A stretch of DNA of 64,000 nucleotides from NCBI GenBank assembly GCA_020186115.1, contig WSYJ01000017.1:124001-188000 (forward strand). Direction: 5' to 3'. Source of the DNA: Histomonas meleagridis (Eukaryota > Parabasalia > Tritrichomonadida > Dientamoebidae). Below the pieces are notes generated by a model. The model was not told where the DNA came from and ran no database searches. It was given only the letters and a program-made list of their open reading frames with translations. A program made the position numbers and the translations under genes. Of this stretch, positions 57,354-64,000 are shown piece after piece. Numbering within the stretch: position 1 is the stretch's first letter; every line of letters begins with the position of its first letter.

Positions 57354-58522
57354 TAAATGAAATGATTTTTCTTTGTTTGGTTAATTTGAACTGGCTCGTC
57401 AGTTGGTTTGATTGAACATTTCAAATTTGAAAACATTAACGATTGTTCCAATTGAAAAAGTTTACACGTTCCGATTGTGAACCTTTTTGACAATATTTGA
57501 ATGGGGTTAAATTGTCATATCAACTGATATACTGGCTTTTTGAAAGCCTCATAAAAAATAAGTGATTGAAAATTGGTTCAGCGTTGACAACAGTGGTGAA
57601 AAAAAATTTGCCATTTGGCATTTATATAAATATGATACATCATAATAATATCATCCTCTATAACTCTCTGTTTCAAAAAATAAGTTTAATGACATGCTTG
57701 AAATTCTTTAAAGAAAATTTAATATGTAAATCTGATAAGATAGTAACAAAGATGAAGCAGAAAGTTCCGACTTCAAACCAAATACATGTAATATTGATTC
57801 AGATAAAGAATATTCTGGTAGTAAGCACATTAATTATAGAAATATATTTTATCGTTATATTTGTTAATTTAAACCATTGTCACGTGTAACCACATAGAAC
57901 TTGAGGGCACACAAAAAGAAAGTATTTCATAAAATACTTCGATTCAATTCGATTAATATGAAAAACAAATCCCAATCAAAATTAGAATCACTTGCATCAA
58001 ACCTCTGAATAATACAGCTTTCCGCAATACTGAGTCTATTTCACAGCCAAAATATCCAATTTCGAAATGAAGTTCAAACCTGAGATTTAATATTTTGTAT
58101 AGGTGAAATTTCCTCATCATGAAGAAAATCCTGGTGATATTAGTTAATAAGTATTAACTTTGGTTTTAAAGTCTCGTGAAAATTTAACATTTGATTTGTA
58201 AATATAATGTTGGAGATGTAATTTATGTTGTTTGATCAACATAGTCTCATGTGTAATTAAATATATTTCAAATTATTTCGGATTTTAATATTTTTTATGC
58301 AAAGTTGGATCATTTTTCAGCTCACTGAAATCCAAAATCCACAGATCCAATTCAAGAGAACGGTTGGGTACTTTTCAATAAACTTTGAGATCCTTCTCAA
58401 ATCGTTGTTTTTTGCTCGCAAATTTTAACCAACACATCTGAAATTGAAAAAGAACAAATTTTTAAAACGACACAAATGTTTCACCGGATAACCGTCAATT
58501 TTTTGGGTTTAATGACTTCATT
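57354..58522. other. Long intergenic region between divergent genes
   Basis: No supported gene. A 107-codon ORF at 57566-57889 has low-complexity, hydrophobic, frame-biased sequence and is probably chance. A GATAACCGTCAA element at about 58486, some 30 nt before the next ATG, fits the AACGG/CCGTT promoter motif. Confidence 0.4.
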
Positions 58523-59785
58523 ATGTATCTTCTATTGGTTACATTAGCTTCTTGTGTAAATATAAAACAAATCTATTATGATCTAGGGCATGACGAAGCA
58601 ATCCCTAATCCAAGTATGCTTTATCAACAATTATTGAATTATTTCACAGACCCATATATTAAAGAATTATTACTTGACGGAGTCGAAGCTTACAAAGACT
58701 ATTCAATAGTTGACTCGAAAGTTCAAGATCAAACAATTCAAATTGGTCATGATGTTGTAGGAACAGATGTTGTTGAAGCTTCAGTTGGTCCCACGAATAC
58801 CACAATTTACATACAAGGAATTAGTGGTAAAGCAGTTTCACTTTCATGTCACTCCAACGGTAATTTATATTTTGATTCTTCAGATCCCCAAACTCCATTA
58901 AGTGATTCCTTAATTATCATCAAAGAAACAAATATTGGATTCAAAAGTCATTTGAAGCTTGATAGTCTTGTATTACAATCACAACTTTTTGGTTATTCTT
59001 CTAAAATGCTTGATGGAAGTTTTGAAGCCAACAATTTAATTTCAAGTCAAATTACTGATTTTACGTCAGAACAAATGCAAGCAACAAATAAAATATATTA
59101 TTCATATCTTGAATTAAATTCAATCACATTCCATGAAAATAATGTCTCGCTTTCAGATGGTAATGAATTAACAGGAAATATTTCAGTGATGATTTCTCCA
59201 TATGTCACAAAATCCAGAACAATATATATGATTCTTCCTGAAAATGTTACTCATCCACGTTCTCTTTCGATATATTTTGATGATCCTAATTTCCTTCTTT
59301 CAAATCGAATGTTTGGAAGACTTTTCGAACTGGAATTTTATTTTGAGAATTATTATAAACGAAATGAAACAATTGGATTCCAATTCGTTGGAAATTGGCA
59401 AAACGTTAGTGATTGCGAATTAAAGATAATTTCGTCCGATATAAATATGGAATTTATTGATACAAGTAATGTACCACAGAACATAAAAATAACACGAGAA
59501 AATAGCGCAATGTTTAAGTACCAGCAATCATCTGAATCTGGCGGCGGCCAAGGTGGTGATGGCGGCCAAGGCGGTGATGGAGGCCAAGGAGGCGATGGCG
59601 GTGATGGAGGCCAAGGAGGCGATGGCGAAGGAGAAGATGCAGGAGGCGAGACAGGCAATGGATTGGAAACGTGGGCGATAGCTGTTATCGCTGTGGTCTG
59701 CGCTGTGGTTGTGATTGGTGTAATAGTTGCTGTAGTGATTGTTTTGAGGAAGAAAAAGACATTTTCTTCGACATCTTCAGCATAA
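58523..59785 (+). CDS. Surface protein with Gly-rich stalk and C-terminal TM
   Basis: 420 residues. A short signal peptide (MYLLLVTLASC) is followed by a beta-rich ectodomain of about 320 residues with many N-glycosylation sequons. A linker of repeated GGDGGQ units (about 338-377) and a TM helix (about 381-407, IAVIAVVCAVVVIGVIVAV) follow, then the short tail RKKKTFSSTSS. The gene becomes GC-rich in the linker and TM. The ORF at 767-1360 is a shortened paralogue, sharing SFEANNLI-like and DTSNVPQNI-like segments. No enzymatic motif is present; a structural or surface-coat role is possible. Confidence 0.65.
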   Translation: MYLLLVTLASCVNIKQIYYDLGHDEAIPNPSMLYQQLLNYFTDPYIKELLLDGVEAYKDYSIVDSKVQDQTIQIGHDVVGTDVVEASVGPTNTTIYIQGISGKAVSLSCHSNGNLYFDSSDPQTPLSDSLIIIKETNIGFKSHLKLDSLVLQSQLFGYSSKMLDGSFEANNLISSQITDFTSEQMQATNKIYYSYLELNSITFHENNVSLSDGNELTGNISVMISPYVTKSRTIYMILPENVTHPRSLSIYFDDPNFLLSNRMFGRLFELEFYFENYYKRNETIGFQFVGNWQNVSDCELKIISSDINMEFIDTSNVPQNIKITRENSAMFKYQQSSESGGGQGGDGGQGGDGGQGGDGGDGGQGGDGEGEDAGGETGNGLETWAIAVIAVVCAVVVIGVIVAVVIVLRKKKTFSSTSSA

Positions 59786-60151
59786 GATGCACTATTAAAT
59801 AATGCAAAGTTTAGTATTATATTTGTAAAGAAAATAAATGTAGATAAATAATGAATTAATGTTTGTATTTCTGCATTGATGATAACATACGCGAAATCAC
59901 TGCATATTTTTGATGAACGTTATAAAATTCTATTGAATTATGAAATCAAAATTGAATTTTTTTTTTTAATTGTGAAATTATTATATACACAAGAACTATT
60001 CTAATAAAATTTGTACATATTTAATCCAAAAATATATAAAGTTCTCACGACTTTATATATAAGAATGAAAAAAATATCTATAGTTTATATATTTACAGAT
60101 GTTCAAAAATATTTTGAACTTTTTAGATCTGCTTTATATTGAAAAATCGAT
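59786..60151. other. Intergenic region between convergent genes
   Basis: AT-rich, with no feature beyond A/T runs. Confidence 0.4.
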
Positions 60152-63100
60152 TTATATCTCTATGTTATTTATCGCATTATCTTCTTTAAAATCTTTTGCA
60201 AATGGATCCTCTTCAATATTGGGTTGCGCGATGCCGGCCGTGAAAATGGCTTCTGAATTAAGTTGATTTGAACTTTGAGAATTTTCTTCTTTACTACTGA
60301 GTTTATTACGTCTTCGAAAATGTATTAATAACACAATAAGTAATGAAACAATGATAATAACTGCAATCAAAACACCAATAATAATATAGATATATGTATT
60401 ATCATTTTTCGTTTCTTCACTTTGTTGCAAAATTGTAAAGAAATCGGAGTAAAACATATAATTTGTTTCATATATCAAATTCGTATATTCATAATAAATA
60501 ATGTGACTTTCGATGTATGTATATATGGAATTATAAAGTGTATATAAATATGTGCTCTGTAAATATGTCCTTAACAATGTTAACGTATGTGTATACGAAT
60601 ATATTCGTGTTAGAATAATAGAATATGAAATAGTGGCATCGAAAATAAATGTGTTTGATAGCGTGAATATATCACTTTGAGAATATGTATTTGATTCAGT
60701 ATATGTATTACTTTGAGAATATGTATTTGATTCAGTATATGTATTACTTTGAGAATATGTATTTGATTCAGTATATGTATTACTTTGAGAATATGTATTT
60801 GATTCAGTATATGTATTACTTTGAGAATATGTATTTGATTCAGTATATGTGTTACTTTGAGAATATGTATTTGATTCAGTATATGTGTTACTTTGAGAAT
60901 ATGCATTAGATTGTGAATATGTATTCGATTGCGAAAATGTGTTACTTTGTGTGAAAGTTTGTGGTGGCCACGGAGGGCATTGATCATTTACAGAATAACT
61001 TATAGCAAGTGCGCCAAATGAATCATTTACATATGATAATGTTACCATAACTGTATCTGTTTGGACATGATCAAATGCATACTCTTCAATATCTGGTGCA
61101 CTTCTTCCATAATAATATATACACATAAGTTGAGTGCAATATCCAAAAGCCGAATCACAAATTGTTTGAACATTTCCACCAATATAAAGCGTTATTAAAT
61201 TCGAACAATAAAATGCATAATCACCAATAGATGTAACTGAATGAGGAATTGTCACATTTGTTAATTTTTTGCAAAAGTAAAATGTATGGTCTCCAATTTC
61301 TGGAATATTTCCATAGATTTCAATTGTTTCTAAATGATCACATTGTCGAAACGCAGATATTCCAAGTGATGTAACCGAATTACGAATTGTGAAATTTTTT
61401 AAATGAGAACAGAAATAAAATGCATATTCGCCAATTGATTTTAATTTATTTCCAATAATAATAATCTCTAAATTAGTGCAATCTTCAAAAGCATTATTCA
61501 TTATTGATTCAATGTTGTTACCAATATTAATAGTTATTAAACTTGAACATAAATAAAATGAAAGATAACCAACTGATGTAATTGTATTTGGAAGTATTAT
61601 AGAATTCATTTTTTTGCAACTATAAAAAGTGTAATTTTCGATTTGTGGTATATTTCCATAAATTTCAACTGTTTCTAAATTAATGCACAATTGAAATACA
61701 GTACGTCCAAGTGAAGTAACCGATTTTGGAATTGTGAAATTTTTTAAATTAGAACAATTATTAAATGCAAATTTTCCGATTGTTTCTAATTTTTCTCCAA
61801 TAATAACGATCTCTAAATTGACACAATGAGCAAATGCATTATCCAAAATTGTTAGAATATTATCACCGAGATTAATAGTATTTAAACTTGAACATAAATA
61901 AAATGAAAGATAACCAACTGATGTAATTGTATTTGGAAGTATTATAGAATTCATTTTTTTGCAACTATAAAAAGTGTAATTTTCGATTTGTGGTATATTT
62001 CCATAAATTTCAACTGTTTCTAAATTAATGCACAATTGAAATACAGTACGTCCAAGTGAAGTAACCGATTTTGGAATTGTGAAATTTTTTAAATTAGAAC
62101 AATTATTAAATGCAAATTTTCCGATTGTTTCTAATTTTTCTCCAATAATAACGATCTCTAAATTGACACAATGAGCAAATGCATTATCCAAAATTGTTAG
62201 AATATTATCACCGAGATTAATAGTATTTAAACTTGAGCAAGAATTAAATGAATAATGACCAACTGATGTAATTGTATTTGGAAGTATTATAGAATTCATT
62301 TTTTTGCAACTATAAAAAGTATAATTTCCAATTTCTGGAATATTTCCATAAATTTCAACTGTTTCTAAATTAATACAATGTTGAAATGCATAAGTCCCGA
62401 GTATTTCAATAGAATTTGGAATTATGATGCTTTTCAAATTAGAACAATTGTCGAATGCAGAATTTCCTATTGTTGTAATTGTGTCACAAAGATGAATTGT
62501 TAATAGCATTACCCAATTAGAGAATCCATTGTTTGGTATTGACGTAATTCCATTTGATATAATTACATTTTCTGCAATAGAATTATAGTTTTGTAAACCC
62601 AGAATTTGATCTCCATTTTCTATTGTAAGTGTTTTGATATCTTCTTCCCATTTTTCTGAAAAAGCTTGTATGAATAATATAGAAAAAACATAAGGAAATA
62701 AATACTTTATTTTAATTTTGCTGTTTTTTTTATTATAAAAGAAAAATAAATAAAAGATCTCATAAATAAAATAAAGAAGAAAAATAAAGATTATTGAAGT
62801 AATAAAATAATGAAGGTTGGAATGTAACATATAATTTATCATTAGATTTTGTTTTGATACTTTGGCGCAATTATGTAGGAACATCATGGAAGAGCTTCCT
62901 ATATATGGAAAATCAAATTTAAACGATTTTATTTTATGGAAACGATTCCAAATGAAAATATTTAATAATGAATTTTTAATCATTCTCTTCATCATGTTAT
63001 TAACACCGTAACACTGCATATAAATTAAGGTGGTTTCGTCATATTTTTTAGTTAAATTTACAGTGGATGTATTAAATATTTTTTCTGATTCGATAATTTC

Positions 63101-63187
63101 ATTTCGTAAAAATTTCCCTCTGTAAACACATCTAATTTTGGTACTCACTAGCCATAACGCTAAGTAAACTAGAAGAATAAATATCAT
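60152..63187 (-). CDS. Large BspA-like LRR surface protein with repeat stalk, TM and conserved tail
   Basis: 1011 residues from the first in-frame ATG (MIFILLVYLAL); the frame also extends 8 codons to a TTG. Residues about 1-180 have two hydrophobic segments and no LRRs. A second signal-like helix (YLFPYVFSILFIQAF, about 172-187) directly precedes the LRR region but has no ATG beside it, so the true start is uncertain. BspA-type LRRs span about 196-709, with an exact internal duplication of 115 residues. A stalk of SNTYSQ/SNTYTE repeats (about 750-842) follows, then a block YEYTNLIYETNYMFYSDFFT, a TM helix (about 929-959), and a tail ending EEDPFAKDFKEDN...NNIEI. The stalk-to-tail half is shared with 34178-36274. 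Confidence 0.82.
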   Translation of the reverse strand: MIFILLVYLALWLVSTKIRCVYRGKFLRNEIIESEKIFNTSTVNLTKKYDETTLIYMQCYGVNNMMKRMIKNSLLNIFIWNRFHKIKSFKFDFPYIGSSSMMFLHNCAKVSKQNLMINYMLHSNLHYFITSIIFIFLLYFIYEIFYLFFFYNKKNSKIKIKYLFPYVFSILFIQAFSEKWEEDIKTLTIENGDQILGLQNYNSIAENVIISNGITSIPNNGFSNWVMLLTIHLCDTITTIGNSAFDNCSNLKSIIIPNSIEILGTYAFQHCINLETVEIYGNIPEIGNYTFYSCKKMNSIILPNTITSVGHYSFNSCSSLNTINLGDNILTILDNAFAHCVNLEIVIIGEKLETIGKFAFNNCSNLKNFTIPKSVTSLGRTVFQLCINLETVEIYGNIPQIENYTFYSCKKMNSIILPNTITSVGYLSFYLCSSLNTINLGDNILTILDNAFAHCVNLEIVIIGEKLETIGKFAFNNCSNLKNFTIPKSVTSLGRTVFQLCINLETVEIYGNIPQIENYTFYSCKKMNSIILPNTITSVGYLSFYLCSSLITINIGNNIESIMNNAFEDCTNLEIIIIGNKLKSIGEYAFYFCSHLKNFTIRNSVTSLGISAFRQCDHLETIEIYGNIPEIGDHTFYFCKKLTNVTIPHSVTSIGDYAFYCSNLITLYIGGNVQTICDSAFGYCTQLMCIYYYGRSAPDIEEYAFDHVQTDTVMVTLSYVNDSFGALAISYSVNDQCPPWPPQTFTQSNTFSQSNTYSQSNAYSQSNTYTESNTYSQSNTYTESNTYSQSNTYTESNTYSQSNTYTESNTYSQSNTYTESNTYSQSNTYTESNTYSQSDIFTLSNTFIFDATISYSIILTRIYSYTHTLTLLRTYLQSTYLYTLYNSIYTYIESHIIYYEYTNLIYETNYMFYSDFFTILQQSEETKNDNTYIYIIIGVLIAVIIIVSLLIVLLIHFRRRNKLSSKEENSQSSNQLNSEAIFTAGIAQPNIEEDPFAKDFKEDNAINNIEI
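60681..60896 (-). repeat. Six tandem 36-bp units encoding a Ser/Asn/Thr stalk
   Basis: Starts of GAATATGTATTTGATTCAGT fall at 60681, 60717, 60753, 60789, 60825 and 60861, each 36 bases apart. Each unit codes 12 residues (SNTYTESNTYSQ). Units are nearly identical (only ATGTATTA/ATGTGTTA differences), so copy number probably varies between strains. Flanking degenerate units continue to about 60955. Confidence 0.9.
61539..62228 (-). repeat. Direct duplication of a 345-bp LRR block
   Basis: The stretch beginning ACTTGAACATAAATAAAATG at 61541 recurs at 61886, and the following 345 bases look identical on reading. 345 nt is 115 residues, or five 23-residue LRRs, so the frame is preserved. A third, diverged relative follows at about 62230. 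Confidence 0.88.
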
Positions 63188-63211
63188 TAAAGTTCGAAAG
63201 TTAGGAGCCAA

Positions 63212-63453
63212 AAACGAAGCAATTCAAAAAAATTAACTCAACAATGATCAGCTGATGTAAAACATTGAATCACATTGAAATCATTGTGCGGGATTTCAGA
63301 TGGGGTGGAGAGTTTTGTAACTAAGGGAGTCCCTCAAATCTTAATGAAAACTTCGTTAAACGCAACCAACAAATGTGAGTTATATCAGTGATCACAACTA
63401 TTCATATGATTTACAATTTACTAATGGTATAAATTTTATACCGTCTTATATAG
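63212..63453. other. Short intergenic region
   Basis: Nothing supported. It includes the upstream region of the BspA-like gene on one side and the 3' end of DUF3447 locus D on the other. Confidence 0.35.
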
Positions 63454-64000
63454 CTATTTTATGCAAACCAGATACAGGTTACCTTTTCTTGCTGATTCAA
63501 TTATCATATTATCATTAATATCAATTCCTTCTTCAAACAAAAATGATAAAATTTCATAATTCTCTTCACAAATACAAAAACATGCTAAGTCATTGATTGA
63601 TGACTTTCTGTCTCTTAATATTGATTGAATCAATGTATTTGGTTGCAATTCTTCGAATTTATTATCATAAAGATATTTAAAGATATCATTTCGATGAAAT
63701 TTAATTGCTATTTTATAAGCATCTTTAAATGATGAATGGTTTTGTTCGCATAAATGAATTATTTCTTCATTTCCACCTGCAACTGCATATTTACCTGTGT
63801 TTTCTACATTAGAACCATTCATAAGCAAATATTTAAAACATTTAACTGCTGAAAAAAATGCTGCATAATCAATTAATGTAACATCCCAATGATTAACAAA
63901 TGAACATCTTTCATAAAGTGATTCTTTAATTTTTTGATTAAAATCAAAATTTGTTTGTGATGATATTTCTTGAAGTTTTTCTATTTCATCATTTCGAATT
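63454..64000 (-). CDS. DUF3447 ankyrin-repeat protein, locus D (5' part outside window)
   Basis: The minus-strand frame is open to the window edge. It reads IRNDEIEKLQEISSQ, FDFNQKIKESLYERCSFV, VTLIDYAAFFSAVKCFKYLL, TGKYAVAGGNEEIIHLCEQN, AIKFHRNDIFKYLYDN, then an extra segment (LIQSILRDRKSSINDLACFC) not seen in the other copies, and ends RKGNLYLVCIK. Relative to loci A and B it stops before the last ankyrin repeats of the head, and no spaced array is seen between here and 63212. It may be a 3'-truncated copy. An internal ATG at 63826-63828 is not the real start. Confidence 0.75.
   Translation of the reverse strand, partial: IRNDEIEKLQEISSQTNFDFNQKIKESLYERCSFVNHWDVTLIDYAAFFSAVKCFKYLLMNGSNVENTGKYAVAGGNEEIIHLCEQNHSSFKDAYKIAIKFHRNDIFKYLYDNKFEELQPNTLIQSILRDRKSSINDLACFCICEENYEILSFLFEEGIDINDNMIIESARKGNLYLVCIK

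Noticed and set aside
57566-57889. 107-codon plus-strand ORF
   Set aside because: Hydrophobic, low-complexity and codon-atypical; no motif, promoter element or neighbour supports it.
59353-59658. Pro-rich minus-strand ORF (PPSPPWPP repeats)
   Set aside because: Antisense of the Gly-rich linker of the plus-strand surface protein.
60685-60909. Plus-strand ORF made of repeated YLIQYMYYFENM units
   Set aside because: It is the antisense of the 36-bp stalk repeat inside the LRR protein gene; the period being a multiple of three keeps all frames open.

Overview
The window looks like nuclear DNA of a parabasalid protist, most probably a Tritrichomonas-type trichomonad (inference). The reasons are strong AT bias, compact mostly intron-free genes on both strands, and very short intergenic spacers around housekeeping genes. 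Trichomonad-expanded families are also present: BspA-like leucine-rich-repeat surface proteins, DUF3447 ankyrin proteins, a membrane-anchored subtilisin, Pmp/beta-helix-like surface proteins and a mariner transposon. No convincing canonical spliceosomal intron, tRNA, rRNA or CRISPR array was seen. Several starts were moved downstream to the first in-frame ATG, because the longest open frame begins with TTG or GTG.

Layout. 1-1.4 kb: a decayed laterally acquired adenosine-specific kinase and a surface-protein fragment. 2.9-19.4 kb: a housekeeping block with importin-beta, armadillo proteins, PRP39, the dynein-arm adaptor DAW1/ODA16, TEX261/SVP26, ribosomal protein uS3, a TTC13-like TPR protein diverging from prenyltransferase subunit alpha, a two-TM protein and two helical-solenoid proteins. 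19.4-27.3 kb: a Pmp-like surface protein, a mariner element inserted in a degenerate tandem repeat, a frameshifted BspA-like gene and a multi-TM protein. 27.6-32.9 kb: two DUF3447 ankyrin genes converging tail to tail, each followed by an array of single ankyrin repeats, then a decayed cyclophilin-like gene. 34-42.2 kb: a surface protein with a DUF5057-like ectodomain, a large DOCK-family GEF and an RRM protein. 42.7-44.9 kb: a short Myb-like ORF and a broken third DUF3447 gene with its array. 46.4-51 kb: a Ras-like GTPase, COMMD2, a WD40-like protein, a coiled-coil protein and signal peptidase subunit SPC3. 51-64 kb: a surface-protein cluster (BspA-like, subtilisin, Gly-linker membrane protein, large BspA-like protein) and a fourth, partial DUF3447 gene at the right edge.

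How the genes fit together. SPC3 and TEX261/SVP26 serve the secretory route that the surface proteins use. The prenyltransferase alpha subunit could modify the CaaX-ended GTPase encoded in the same window. DAW1 fits a flagellate. DOCK and the small GTPase belong to membrane and cytoskeleton signalling.

The most unusual structure is at the DUF3447 loci. The head ORF ends after an ankyrin repeat, and further single ankyrin repeats then follow at a near-exact 170-nt period, separated by about 70-nt AT-rich spacers with stops. This is seen independently at three loci on both strands. A second point of interest is a shared stalk, TM and cytoplasmic-tail cassette (tail motif EEDPFAKDF) carried by two proteins with unrelated ectodomains. 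Two candidate promoter motifs, CACTTTTTG and ACCGTTTA, recur just upstream of start codons.
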